The notes beneath the pieces are model-generated. The model was not told where the DNA came from. It ran no database searches and saw nothing but the letters and a program-made list of their open reading frames with translations. From Undibacterium sp. KW1 (GTDB lineage Bacteria > Pseudomonadota > Gammaproteobacteria > Burkholderiales > Burkholderiaceae_D), in assembly GCF_009937955.1 (NCBI RefSeq), contig NZ_AP018439.1:4278001-4342000 (forward strand): a stretch of 64,000 bases of DNA, given 5' to 3'. Below, in pieces: positions 44,208 to 52,919 of this stretch. How positions within the stretch are numbered: the first letter of the stretch is position 1; each line of letters starts with the position of its first letter. Position numbers and translations under genes: made by a program.

Positions 44208-44227
44208 TATTCGTATTTTGACGAATA
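44208..44227 (+). promoter_or_regulatory. operator B of ArsR 2 (TATTCGT-N6-ACGAATA)
   Basis: Perfect 7-bp inverted repeat with 6-nt centre, 58 bp upstream of the flavoprotein start. It shares both arms with operator A. Confidence 0.7.
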
Positions 44228-44285
44228 ACGAATTGATGTAGAAACACACTGATATAGTCCTCATTGGAAATGATTGGAGATCATG

Positions 44286-45749
44286 ATGAAACCACAGACC
44301 AGCGCATTACCCATTGCCATCATTGGTGCCGGGCCCGTCGGGCTGGCGGCAGCCGCGCACCTGCTCTTGCGCGGACAGCAGCCACTGATACTGGAAAGCG
44401 CAGCAAGCATTGCCGCCAACCTCGCCAGTTATCGCCAGGTGCGCCTGTTTTCGCCATGGCGCTACAATCTGGACCAGGCTGCAGTCAGCTTGCTGACAGC
44501 CTCAGGCTGGCAGCAGCCTGATCCTGAAAGCTTGCCAACTGCCGGGGAGATGATAGACCACTACCTGCAGCCACTTGCCCGGCTACCCGCCATCGCAGCA
44601 AGTCTGCACCTGCAACACCGTGTCATCGCCGTCAGCAGGCAGTCTTGCGACAAGGTCAAGACCAAAGGACGGGAAGACGCCGCCTTTGTCTTGCGGGTAG
44701 CAACACCAGAGGGCGAACGGGATTACCTCGCCAGCGCCATTATCGATGCCAGCGGCACCTGGTCGCAACCCAACCCGCTGGGAGCGAATGGCATACCCGC
44801 CATCGGCGAAGAGCAATATGCAGCCCACATCAGCTACGGCATGCCCGACATACTTGGCACACAGCGCCAGCGTTTTGCTGGCAAACGGGTGCTGGTCGTG
44901 GGCACCGGGCATTCAGCCGCAGGCAACCTGCTGGCGCTGGCGCAACTGGCAGAACAAGTGCCGGGCACCACCCTGCTGTGGGCAATCCGGGGCAATCATG
45001 TTGCCAAGGTATTTGGCGGCGGCAGTGCCGATGGCCTGCCAGCACGGGGGCAGCTTGGTGCCCGCCTGAAGGCCTTGAAAGATACTGGCCAGCTCAGCCT
45101 GTACCGCAATTTCAGGATACGGCAATTGCAGTCTGGCGAGCATGGCATCACCGTCATAGGCGACATGCATCAGGGTGAAACACCTGTCCTTTCCGACATA
45201 GATGAAATCATCGCCTCCACCGGGGCCAGGCCCGACCTTAGCCTCAGCCGTGAATTGCGCCTGCGCCATGACCCCTGGCTGGAAAGCACGGAAGCCCTCG
45301 CGCCACTGATCGACCCCAACGAACATAGCTGCGGCACGGTGCGCCCGCATGGTCACCGCGAGCTGGCCCACCCTGAGCCTGGCTACTATTCAGTGGGAGC
45401 CAAGAGCTATGGCCGCGCCCCCAACTTCCTGATGGCGACAGGGTATGAACAGGTGCGCTCCGTAGTTGCCGCATTGACGGGCGACCTGGCTGCCGCCGAC
45501 GAGGTGCAGTTGAGCCTGCCGCAAACCGGCATCTGCAGCACACAGCCAGTCTATGAATTGCCAGAGAAAGAAGAGCCAGCGGCATGCTGTGGCGGCGCTG
45601 CACCGGCAGGTGCAAACGCCTGTTGCGCACTCGATGCCACTGAAAAAGCCAAAGGGAATGCGGGTTGTGGATGCAGTACACAAAGCGAGACGCCAGCAAT
45701 GCCAACGCTAAGCAAACCAGAGGCAAGCAAGCCAAAATGCTGCTCTTGA
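44286..45749 (+). CDS. FAD/NADPH-dependent oxidoreductase with Cys-rich tail (arsenic-associated)
   Basis: About 487 residues from ATG 44286, with GGAG 6 nt upstream (44283 is also ATG). Two Rossmann motifs: I-I-G-A-G-P-V-G-L-A-A-A near the start (FAD) and V-V-G-T-G-H-S-A-A-G near residue ~205 (NADPH). R-L-F-S-P-W matches flavin monooxygenase-like ArsO proteins. The last ~60 residues have four cysteine motifs (A-C-C-G-G, A-C-C-A, G-C-G-C-S, K-C-C-S), absent from usual FMO-type enzymes, suggesting metalloid binding. It is probably an arsenic-linked oxidoreductase; the reaction is unproven. Confidence 0.8.
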   Translation: MKPQTSALPIAIIGAGPVGLAAAAHLLLRGQQPLILESAASIAANLASYRQVRLFSPWRYNLDQAAVSLLTASGWQQPDPESLPTAGEMIDHYLQPLARLPAIAASLHLQHRVIAVSRQSCDKVKTKGREDAAFVLRVATPEGERDYLASAIIDASGTWSQPNPLGANGIPAIGEEQYAAHISYGMPDILGTQRQRFAGKRVLVVGTGHSAAGNLLALAQLAEQVPGTTLLWAIRGNHVAKVFGGGSADGLPARGQLGARLKALKDTGQLSLYRNFRIRQLQSGEHGITVIGDMHQGETPVLSDIDEIIASTGARPDLSLSRELRLRHDPWLESTEALAPLIDPNEHSCGTVRPHGHRELAHPEPGYYSVGAKSYGRAPNFLMATGYEQVRSVVAALTGDLAAADEVQLSLPQTGICSTQPVYELPEKEEPAACCGGAAPAGANACCALDATEKAKGNAGCGCSTQSETPAMPTLSKPEASKPKCCS

Positions 45750-45768
45750 GATTTCCGGGTACCTATCG

Positions 45769-46998
45769 ATGAACCAGCAGCTACTGACCAGAAAAACCAT
45801 CGCCATCCTGGGTTTTACCCAAATCGCCTCCTGGGGTTCGCTGTACTATGCCATCGCCATCCTGGCACCGTCCATCCAGCAAGAAATGGGCTGGTCATCT
45901 GGCACCGTGTTTGGTGCTTTCTCCTGGAGCCTGCTGGTGGCCGGGCTGGCCTCCGCACCGGTGGGCATGCTGCTCGACCGTCATGGCGGGCGGCTGGTGA
46001 TGGCCAGTGGCTCTTTGCTGTGCGCTGCAGGCATGGTCTTGCTGAGCATGGCACAGGCCAAGGCTGTGTATTTCATGGCCTGGACGCTGCTGGGACTGGG
46101 AATGGCGCTGAGCCTGTATGAAGCCGCCTTTGCGACCATCAACCGCATGATACTGGCGAACAGCCGCCAGGCCATCTCTACCCTGACACTGTTCGGTGGC
46201 TTTGCCAGCACCGTATTCTGGCCGCTGACCTTGAAACTCAACAGCCTGCTGGGCTGGCGTGACACCTACCTGCTGTATGGCATGCTGCAATTGTGCCTGT
46301 GCCTGCCGCTGCACCTGATGCTGGGTACCGCCAAAGCCAGCGATACACGAGCCAGCAACGCACCAGCCAGCGCACACGGCCATGCCTCACCGTCCAGACC
46401 TGGCCATACCCTGGCCGAAGCCTTGCGCCATCCGGCATTCTGGAAACTGGCACTGGCCTTTTGTGCGAACAGCTTTGTGTTTTCTACGCTCTCGGTCCAC
46501 CTCATCCCCTTGCTGGGCCAGTTTGGTCACGCCAGCGCCTGGGTGGTCATGATGGCTGCCTTCATCGGCCCCATGCAAGTCGCTGGCCGCCTCGGTGAAA
46601 TGACGTTTGCCAGACACGCCTTGCCACAGACCGTCGGCAAATGGGTGTTCACCGCCCTGCCGGTGGCCTTGCTGGTGCTGATGTCATTTGGTACGCAAGC
46701 ATGGGCAGTCGCCCTGTTCTGCCTGCTGTACGGCCTCAGTAATGGCATCCTGACGATAGTGCGCGGGACGATACCGCAAGCCCTGTTCGGGCGGGATAAT
46801 TATGGTGCGATTTCCGGCGCTCTGGCCGGCCCCTCGCTACTATCCAAAGCTGCAGGCCCACTTGCGATGGCTGTCGTGGCGCAAGATTCCACAACACCTT
46901 ACCCGTTTCTGCTGATACTCTTGCTGTTTACCCTCGCCTCACTGGCATTTTACCTCGCCACCATCAGGCAGCAAGCAGTGAGCCTGGAAGCCAGCTAA
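45769..46998 (+). CDS. MFS transporter of the arsenic plus arm
   Basis: 409 residues, 12 TM helices. The N-terminus is I-A-I-L-G-F-T-Q-I-A-S-W-G-S-L-Y-Y-A-I-A-I-L. The MFS loop 2-3 is G-M-L-L-D-R-H-G-G-R. The gene lies 19 bp after the flavoprotein and 20 bp before the acetyltransferase, all same strand, so one operon. It probably exports a product of the flavoprotein or acetyltransferase (an arsenical or its conjugate); by family alone the substrate cannot be told. Confidence 0.82.
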   Translation: MNQQLLTRKTIAILGFTQIASWGSLYYAIAILAPSIQQEMGWSSGTVFGAFSWSLLVAGLASAPVGMLLDRHGGRLVMASGSLLCAAGMVLLSMAQAKAVYFMAWTLLGLGMALSLYEAAFATINRMILANSRQAISTLTLFGGFASTVFWPLTLKLNSLLGWRDTYLLYGMLQLCLCLPLHLMLGTAKASDTRASNAPASAHGHASPSRPGHTLAEALRHPAFWKLALAFCANSFVFSTLSVHLIPLLGQFGHASAWVVMMAAFIGPMQVAGRLGEMTFARHALPQTVGKWVFTALPVALLVLMSFGTQAWAVALFCLLYGLSNGILTIVRGTIPQALFGRDNYGAISGALAGPSLLSKAAGPLAMAVVAQDSTTPYPFLLILLLFTLASLAFYLATIRQQAVSLEAS

Positions 46999-47018
46999 AC
47001 CCTCTCAAGCCCAGCACG

Positions 47019-47504
47019 ATGATACGAACAGCCACCGCCGCCGACGCCGCCGCCATCATCAACATCTACAACCACTACATCGCCACGACCACCATCAGCT
47101 TTGAAGAAAACCCGGTCACAGAACAGGAGATGGCCCAGCGCATCAAGGATGTCAGCGCCAGCCTGCCATGGTATGTAGAAGAACAGGATGGCGTAGTCAT
47201 CGGCTATGCCTATGCCACCCCATGGCGGGCACGCAGCGCCTACCGGTTTTCAGTAGAAAGCACGGTGTATGTCGCCGCCAGCCATGCAGGCAAGGGAATA
47301 GGCAAGCGGCTGTATCAAACCCTGATAGCCGACCTGCGCCAGCGCGGCATCCACGTCACCATAGGCGGCATCGCCCAACCCAACACAGCCAGCGTCGCCC
47401 TGCATGAAAGCCTGGGTTTCGAGAAAGTCGCCCACTTCAAGGACGTGGGACGCAAGTTTGAACAATGGGTGGATGTGGGTTATTGGGAGCTGCGGCTGGG
47501 GTGA
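47019..47504 (+). CDS. arsN1: GNAT acetyltransferase, ArsN1-like (arsinothricin/phosphinothricin family)
   Basis: 161 residues. Hallmarks: M-I-R-T-A-T-A-x-D-A-A-A-I-x-x-I-Y-N-H-Y-I start, S-F-E-E-N-P-V-T, Y-A-Y-A-T-P-W-R-x-R-x-A-Y-R-F-S-V-E-x-T-V-Y-V, and the acetyl-CoA loop G-K-G-I-G-K-R-L-Y. This is the PPT/ArsN1 acetyltransferase group, whose members N-acetylate the arsenic antibiotic arsinothricin or glufosinate. The location in an ars operon favours ArsN1, but the exact acceptor is inferred. Confidence 0.83.
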   Translation: MIRTATAADAAAIINIYNHYIATTTISFEENPVTEQEMAQRIKDVSASLPWYVEEQDGVVIGYAYATPWRARSAYRFSVESTVYVAASHAGKGIGKRLYQTLIADLRQRGIHVTIGGIAQPNTASVALHESLGFEKVAHFKDVGRKFEQWVDVGYWELRLG

Positions 47505-47508
47505 GTAC

Positions 47509-48042
47509 ATGAAGACTGACTGTATCATACGCCCGGCGACACCATCAGATATCGCCATCATCAACCGCCACCGCTTCCACCGGGAAGACGAACAGCAAGA
47601 AGACCTGGATGCGTATGCAAACTGGCTGGCAGGCACACTGGCTACGGGCAATTACCTGGGCTTGCTGGCCCAGGCCGGGGACACCGTTGTCGCGGGTGCG
47701 GGTCTCTCCATACTGGATTGGGGACCAATACGCGGCGATACACAAGCGCGTCGCGGCAGAATCGTCAATGTCTATACCGCACCAGACTGGCGCAGGCTGG
47801 GCATTGCCAGGGCACTGGTCGCAGGCGTGCTGCAACTGGGCAAGGAGCAAGGCCTGAACACCTTCAATCTGAGTGCCTCAGAAGAAGGCCAGCCACTGTA
47901 CCGGGACCTGGGCTTTGTTTCTTATCCGACGGAGATGATATACAGGTCAGGAACAGGTCAGGAAAACAAGAGAGTTAGTACAGGTTGTCAAAATCATTCT
48001 GGACGTCCTTGGAGTTCAAATGACTATTTCACTTCTTCGTAA
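47509..48042 (+). CDS. second GNAT-family acetyltransferase
   Basis: 177 residues from ATG 47509, 5 bp after arsN1's TGA. The frame is open upstream to 47404 but that part overlaps arsN1. N-terminal I-I-R-P-A-T-P-S-D-I-A and V-N-V-Y-T-A-P-D-W-R-R-L-G-I-A-R-A-L define the GNAT fold and CoA loop. The ~30 residues past the domain are low-complexity and may be a read-through tail. It overlaps the convergent gene at 48024 by about 19 bp. Substrate unknown; it is last in the arsenic operon. Confidence 0.75.
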   Translation: MKTDCIIRPATPSDIAIINRHRFHREDEQQEDLDAYANWLAGTLATGNYLGLLAQAGDTVVAGAGLSILDWGPIRGDTQARRGRIVNVYTAPDWRRLGIARALVAGVLQLGKEQGLNTFNLSASEEGQPLYRDLGFVSYPTEMIYRSGTGQENKRVSTGCQNHSGRPWSSNDYFTSS

Positions 48043-48878
48043 TAATCGTCATAGGGCCAGTAATCCGCATCATTTGCAGATGCCATATTTGTGATACAAC
48101 GATGTTTCAACAGATTGATGCGATCTGCAGTACTCAAATAATCCATCATCGCGTGCGCAGGGATAGGTTCTCTCAAATCAATCGCCTTGACGCCACGATC
48201 AACGTTATAGGCATAGCGATCACCCAGATCAAAATCACGCCGGAAATCTGTCCGCCATTGTGAATTGCGTCCCCATCCATGGGAGAGATCATTCGCTGGC
48301 CGGTATTTCCTGCGATACGCCCAGTATAAACAAGAGCGGTCTGCAATTCCCCTTCTTAGCAGATGCGCAGGGGCTTTCACCCTGACGCCCGCACGTGCAA
48401 ACATCATATTCCCCAGCATGAAGGCAGGCCATAACACTTCCAATAATTCGATACTGTTACCTTCACTTTGAATCACCTCCACGATTTCACATGAAAATGT
48501 GTGAAATTGCACAGGTTTAAACACCTCAAAACCAAGGTGTGTGAATAATTCTGTGTAGTTATCCATCGTCGTACCTAAGCCTGCAACATCAAGGTCTCCA
48601 GGCTGAAACGACAACAACATCAGATCGCTCAGGCGCGAAGCACAATATAGATTCATGCTTTCACCTTCCAGTAATTCTGGCCACGGATGTGCGCTGCAAT
48701 CCCGATCACGGATTTCTTTGAAATATTGTCCAGCAGACTTCAACGCATCCCAATGCGCGAGAAAAACCTCTTGCCAGATTTGCTCTCCCTGATACTCGCA
48801 AACAGCAGCATACAAATTACGCAAACTACCAGACTCGTGCCTCTTTGCATCAAAGGGAATCGATAAAATAGGCATCAC
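48024..48878 (-). CDS. hypothetical protein, about 284 residues
   Basis: Soluble, without signal peptide or recognised motif. It is rich in aromatic residues with R-R-K-Y-R-P-A-N-D-L-S-H-G-W-G-R-N-S-Q-W-R-T-D-F-R-R-D-F in the last third. It ends in D-Y-W-P-Y-D-D-Y-Y-E-E, a short acidic tail. It lies among accessory hypothetical genes; I do not recognise the family. Confidence 0.6.
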   Translation of the reverse strand: MMPILSIPFDAKRHESGSLRNLYAAVCEYQGEQIWQEVFLAHWDALKSAGQYFKEIRDRDCSAHPWPELLEGESMNLYCASRLSDLMLLSFQPGDLDVAGLGTTMDNYTELFTHLGFEVFKPVQFHTFSCEIVEVIQSEGNSIELLEVLWPAFMLGNMMFARAGVRVKAPAHLLRRGIADRSCLYWAYRRKYRPANDLSHGWGRNSQWRTDFRRDFDLGDRYAYNVDRGVKAIDLREPIPAHAMMDYLSTADRINLLKHRCITNMASANDADYWPYDDYYEEVK

Positions 48879-48890
48879 TTAATTGGCTTT

Positions 48891-49235
48891 CTATTTCAAA
48901 TCTGATGCAGCGCCGGAATCAGAATTCTCCACTTCCCACACCAGGTTTAGCGACTTGCAGCGCAGGCAATCGACAATTGCGCCATCACCCAATACTGATT
49001 TGCACTGGTGGCAGCGACGGCCTGGCAGAGCGACATGCATGAAAGTTGCCTTGGCTTCACCAATGGAACAGGAAGTCATCGCCCGTATCGCCGGAACAAA
49101 TCCCAGAAAATCAGCTTTTGCAGCTTTGGCATGCAAAGCTGCCCTGCAAACCTCATCTTCAACCCAGATAAGTTCTGACAAACAACCACATTGCTTGCAG
49201 CGCGGCTCGCGCTGATTAACTTCATCGATATTCAT
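48891..49235 (-). CDS. hypothetical protein with zinc-ribbon-like CxxC pairs
   Basis: 114 residues with C-K-Q-C-G-C near residue 13, and R-C-H-Q-C, then D-C-L-R-C near 75-92: three pairs of closely spaced cysteines. The middle resembles a short helical domain (A-K-A-D-F-L-G-F-V-P-A-I-R-A-M-T-S-C). It may bind zinc structurally. It lies 12 bp upstream of the 48024-48878 gene and could be co-transcribed with it. Confidence 0.55.
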   Translation of the reverse strand: MNIDEVNQREPRCKQCGCLSELIWVEDEVCRAALHAKAAKADFLGFVPAIRAMTSCSIGEAKATFMHVALPGRRCHQCKSVLGDGAIVDCLRCKSLNLVWEVENSDSGAASDLK

Positions 49236-49244
49236 TTACTGCTT

Positions 49245-49958
49245 TCAATCAAACAAATCCAGATTAGTCGGCACCACTATCTGCGGCTTCTTGGGCTTGA
49301 TAATCTTCGCGACTTTCTCCACCGGCGGCTTGGGAAAGAAATCAGCGAACATGCGATCAGCCGGATAAGGCCGCAAAAAGGCGCGGGCGAATTCCGGGTC
49401 GCGGCAGGATAGCCAGTCATCAAAATCTTCTGGCGGCACGATGACGAGCGAGCGTTTTTCTTCGCCGGGTTTGTGAAAGCGGCTCATCAGCGGGTGCTCG
49501 TCGGCATTAATGGTGATTTGCGTGAAGGAATAGCTGACGCTGCCATCTTCCTGCGGCCATTCCTTGTACAGACCTGCCACGGCAAAGTCAGGTTCTTCGA
49601 TGAGGCCTATGCGCCAGCGCTCTGCTGCGCCGCTTTCATAATTGGGTTCAAAGAAGTGTTGCATGGGCACCAGGCAGAGTTTGCCGCTGTGCCAGGATGG
49701 CGCATAGCTGCGCAGCGATCCCAGCGTCTCTGCCCTGGCATTCATGGTAGAGAATCGCTTGACGCCGGGCTGCATCTTTGACTTGGGTATCATGCTGTAA
49801 GCACCTAACAGGGCTTGCCGTCTGCCCTGCTCATCATGCCTGATGATGGGGGCATCGTAGTCTTGCCAGACTTCAACATTCCAGTCGTACATGCTCCTGC
49901 CGTGGACTTTGAAATACTCCATCAGCTCAGGGCGCGTGGGGGTGTAGTTGATGCACAT
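49245..49958 (-). CDS. SOS response-associated peptidase (SRAP/HMCES/YedK family)
   Basis: 237 residues. The ultraconserved Cys2 follows Met1 (M-C-I-N). The family's N-A-R-A-E-T near residue 72, the E-P-N-Y strand near 105, and the C-terminal D-E-H-P-L-M-S-R-F-H-K motif are all present. SRAP proteins covalently trap abasic sites in single-stranded DNA via Cys2. It stands alone here, with no imuA/B or polymerase genes. Confidence 0.9.
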   Translation of the reverse strand: MCINYTPTRPELMEYFKVHGRSMYDWNVEVWQDYDAPIIRHDEQGRRQALLGAYSMIPKSKMQPGVKRFSTMNARAETLGSLRSYAPSWHSGKLCLVPMQHFFEPNYESGAAERWRIGLIEEPDFAVAGLYKEWPQEDGSVSYSFTQITINADEHPLMSRFHKPGEEKRSLVIVPPEDFDDWLSCRDPEFARAFLRPYPADRMFADFFPKPPVEKVAKIIKPKKPQIVVPTNLDLFD

Positions 49959-50129
49959 GGATAATAGCTAGTTAAACTCGTTGGATTTCGTCGTTGCTCT
50001 CATTTTCTCACATCTGCCATGGTAAAAATGCCGCCCGATTACCGCTGCTTAAAACTTGCGCAGCCAGCCCTTGTCTGGTTATAGTCCTGCTTTCATGTTA
50101 TTGAAAAAGCAAAATCAGGAGACAAGAGC

Positions 50130-50947
50130 ATGTCCACAACAAGCACCCCAATATGCAACGCAAGACCAGGCTTAGCGGCAAGCCTGCTCAGCATGGCCGT
50201 GCTACCTGCCCTGTCCGCATTCTTGCTGTATGCGCCAATCGCCAGCGCGCAAGAACAGGCAACATTTAGCATGACAGCCAGCAACCCGGCCTTGTCGGCC
50301 TGGATGCCCTGTATAAAACCCTGGCAGCACGCAATGACATCGACAGCACGCATGTCGCCTTGATGGGCGGCTCTAAAGGCGCAGAAATGGCCTTGCTGTC
50401 TGCCAGCCTGCTGCCCTGGGTAAAAGCCGTAGTCGCCATCGCCCCGAGCGACCTGGTATGGGAAGGCTTTGCCATGGACAGGATGCTGGGAGCTGGCCGT
50501 TACGGCAGCTTCAGCTACCAGGGCAAGACCCTGCCCTATACGCCCAATGCCGGTCTCGACAAAGCCTTTGCCACTACCCAGCCGGTGCTGGCCCACATCT
50601 ACATCGAAGGCCGCAAAGCCTACCCCGAGCGCGCCAAAGCTGCCCGCATCGCGGTAGAAAATTTCAAAGGCAAACTCTTGCTGATCGCAGGCGGTGATGA
50701 CCAGATGTGGCCATCGCTGGACATGGCCAACAACATCGTCAACAGCCGCAAGGCAGCCGGGCTGGAAACAGAATTGCTCACCTTCCCCAAGGCCGGGCAC
50801 CTGGTCGGCGGTGATGGCTACAGCCCGAATGATTACTACACCCCATTCGCCATGGGTGGCAATGCCAAAGAAGATGGCCATGCACAGACTGTCGCCTGGC
50901 CTGCGACCATGGGGTTTTTGAAGAAGGCTTTGCAGAGCAAAAAATGA
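50130..50947 (+). pseudogene. decayed exported alpha/beta-hydrolase (BAAT/dienelactone-hydrolase-like), internal deletion and frameshift
   Basis: ATG 50130 (AGGAG 8-12 nt upstream) starts a signal peptide ending near A-S-A-Q-E-Q. After residue ~50 the frame shifts. The second frame, open from 50270, continues D-A-L-Y-K-T-L-A-A-R-N-D-I-D, then the nucleophile elbow G-G-S-K-G-A-E and a complete C-terminal half with D in the A-G-G-D-D and H in the A-G-H. Roughly 100 residues expected between the signal peptide and the elbow are missing. An internal ATG at 50360 could still make a 195-residue fragment, but it would lack the N-terminal core. Confidence 0.75.
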
Positions 50948-51053
50948 CGGTGATCCTGCGGCAGGCTAAAAGAAGTTGTTGAGGCTGCCGCCAATTTGTT
51001 TATGATGAGGGCTTTTGCAAGCCGCCCTCATCTTCACATCACCAATTTTTCCC

Positions 51054-51848
51054 ATGCATTCCAGTCTGAAAGTTTTACTTGCTCTGCTTATCCTGATGGC
51101 TGGTATTTTGCTGTTGGACCGCCAGCTTCCAGCCACAGAAATAATGACAACGATCATCAGCAGCGATGCAGGCAACATGCGTTATGACTTGCCTCTCAGT
51201 GGCGGTGACGAGGCCAGTTGCAAGCCACGAAATACAGATGCACTGCCACTGCCTGCCCAGACCCTGGTGGTGATACAACACACGCCCTTATTCGGTATCT
51301 GCCTCAGTGTAAAGCCAGTGCCTAAAGCTGTGCTGGCCTGCCGTGACGAACAAGTAGAAAAAATCTACCAGCAGGCGCTGGAATTTGAAAAACAATTGAA
51401 ACTGGTGCAGGCGCATGATTACTATGAAGCGGTGTGTACCGTGCGTGGTTCAATGATTAACAATTCAGACAACAGCAATTCACAGGATATCAAAAAAGAT
51501 CCCTGCGAGACTAGCCAGAGACTTTATACAAAGACGCAAAAAACCTACGATGCTGTCATCGCCGCCCTGGAAAATGTGAAATCAGGAACCGGGCAATATC
51601 CAGACAAGCTTGACAGCATACGGGGCGGCCTGTCTCCCATCATGCAAGAGCTGGCACAAGATTTTGTCTATTGCAAAAAAGCCAGACCCGGCGACAGAAC
51701 TGCCCCATGCTCTGATGGTGGCGAATCTTTTTCCGATCACGAAATTACTGTTGACACTGGCCTGCACATGGCCAGGCCAGTACTTGAAAAAAAACTGGCG
51801 ATACCGCAGTTTTTGCATTGCGTGGCTGCTGGTACAAGCAAACAATGA
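51054..51848 (+). CDS. hypothetical membrane-anchored/exported protein
   Basis: 264 residues from ATG 51054; earlier TTG at 51015 in the same frame is less likely. An N-terminal hydrophobic helix (about 4-21) acts as signal or anchor. The rest is soluble with eight or nine cysteines (G-I-C-L, L-A-C-R-D, A-V-C-T, D-P-C-E-T, Y-C-K-K, A-P-C-S, H-C-V) and a helical middle. Family not recognised. Confidence 0.55.
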   Translation: MHSSLKVLLALLILMAGILLLDRQLPATEIMTTIISSDAGNMRYDLPLSGGDEASCKPRNTDALPLPAQTLVVIQHTPLFGICLSVKPVPKAVLACRDEQVEKIYQQALEFEKQLKLVQAHDYYEAVCTVRGSMINNSDNSNSQDIKKDPCETSQRLYTKTQKTYDAVIAALENVKSGTGQYPDKLDSIRGGLSPIMQELAQDFVYCKKARPGDRTAPCSDGGESFSDHEITVDTGLHMARPVLEKKLAIPQFLHCVAAGTSKQ

Positions 51849-52287
51849 GCGATGCCAGTCAATTACATCCAAATCACAATGGCATGTTCTGGAAGAAAGC
51901 ACAAAAACTTCTTGCTGAATCACACGCTACAATACTCCCTAATCTCGCTGCCTATCGCCGCACATCTTAAGCGTTGAACTTTTCGCCGCAACACCCCTGA
52001 ATCTCGTTTTCATGTGAGACATATCGCGGCCGATGGCACAGTAATTTCAGTGGATGAATATGACTGATCCAAGCATTCGGTTCATGCAGATACAATTTGC
52101 GCAAAGTAAAAGCACTAAAATAAGAAACGCGTGCACGCCAATTTTTGGCTGCATGATCGCGCAGCAATTGCATTCGATAAGGGGCTGCACATTTTTTCTA
52201 TGCGATTTATGCGAGCGCTCTCATTGATTCATGGATAATGGGGACCATAAATCAATGGCATGAAACATAAAATAGCAGGAGAAACCA
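51849..52287. other. intergenic region, no supported gene
   Basis: 439 bp. A minus-strand frame at 51967-52173 (68 codons, Arg/Leu/His-rich) has no ribosome site or domain and I leave it uncalled. The promoter of the 52288 gene is expected here; its AGCAGGAG ribosome site lies at the right edge. Confidence 0.45.
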
Positions 52288-52830
52288 ATGATAGAAGACG
52301 TCGTTTCGCTTTTAATAAACGCTGGGAAAATTTCCGATAATTTCAAAGAAATTCGATTTTGCACCGATTTTCTAAGCGCTAATTTTGCATCTGATTATTC
52401 GCTGCTTCAATTTAAGAAGAGCTTTGTTGCGGATGATCTGGAATCATTAGTGAACCTGATTATTGAACCAAAAAACACATGTTTTGAGAAATTATTGCAT
52501 TTCGAATTGGAAATTCAAGAGCGGTGGCATTCGCTCAATGGCATACATCATTTCCAACTAGGTCAATTAATGCTATACCGTGAAGTTGCTGTCTTCAGAT
52601 TTGTTCATACGATGCTTTCAAGTAAAGCAATAACGGGGGCTATATATTTTTTTGGCAAAAATTACGAAGAACTCGTTGCCAGCGACGATAATTCACAAAG
52701 GCAACTACCATCATGGATTAACTCCGTTCCATGGAAAAGATACACTGGTGTCAGGTCTGGTATAAGCGCCAATATTCCTTCGTATATGCTGAGCGAAGAA
52801 GAGGTTGCTTCCTGGCCTGAAGTGGATTAG
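52288..52830 (+). CDS. hypothetical protein, paralogue 1 of a tandem pair
   Basis: 180 residues; AGGAG is 7 nt before the ATG. Soluble alpha/beta pattern: E-x-V-x-S-L-L-I, F-C-T-D-F-L-S, S-F-V-A-D-D-x-E-S-L-V-N-L-I-I-E-P, E-I-Q-E-R-W, H-F-Q-L-G-Q-L-x-x-Y-R-E-x-A-V-F-R-F-V-H-T, A-I-T-G-A-I-Y. The next gene shares most of these blocks. The family is unknown to me. The tandem arrangement of diverged small proteins is common for immunity genes, but there is no toxin beside it. Confidence 0.65.
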   Translation: MIEDVVSLLINAGKISDNFKEIRFCTDFLSANFASDYSLLQFKKSFVADDLESLVNLIIEPKNTCFEKLLHFELEIQERWHSLNGIHHFQLGQLMLYREVAVFRFVHTMLSSKAITGAIYFFGKNYEELVASDDNSQRQLPSWINSVPWKRYTGVRSGISANIPSYMLSEEEVASWPEVD

Positions 52831-52919
52831 AAAATTCAGCGCAGCTTATCGTTGGTCTGCATGTGCCGCCCGGCTTTTAGCGCAAACATTTATATACCTT
52901 GTGTGAGAAAGTTCATTTA

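Noticed and set aside
50093..50881. Long open frame on the minus strand opposite the hydrolase pseudogene
   Set aside because: It is the antisense of a recognisable hydrolase half with no ribosome site; its composition is that of a shadow frame.
51967..52173. Minus-strand frame of 68 codons
   Set aside because: Arg/Leu/His-rich, no ribosome site, no recognisable feature.
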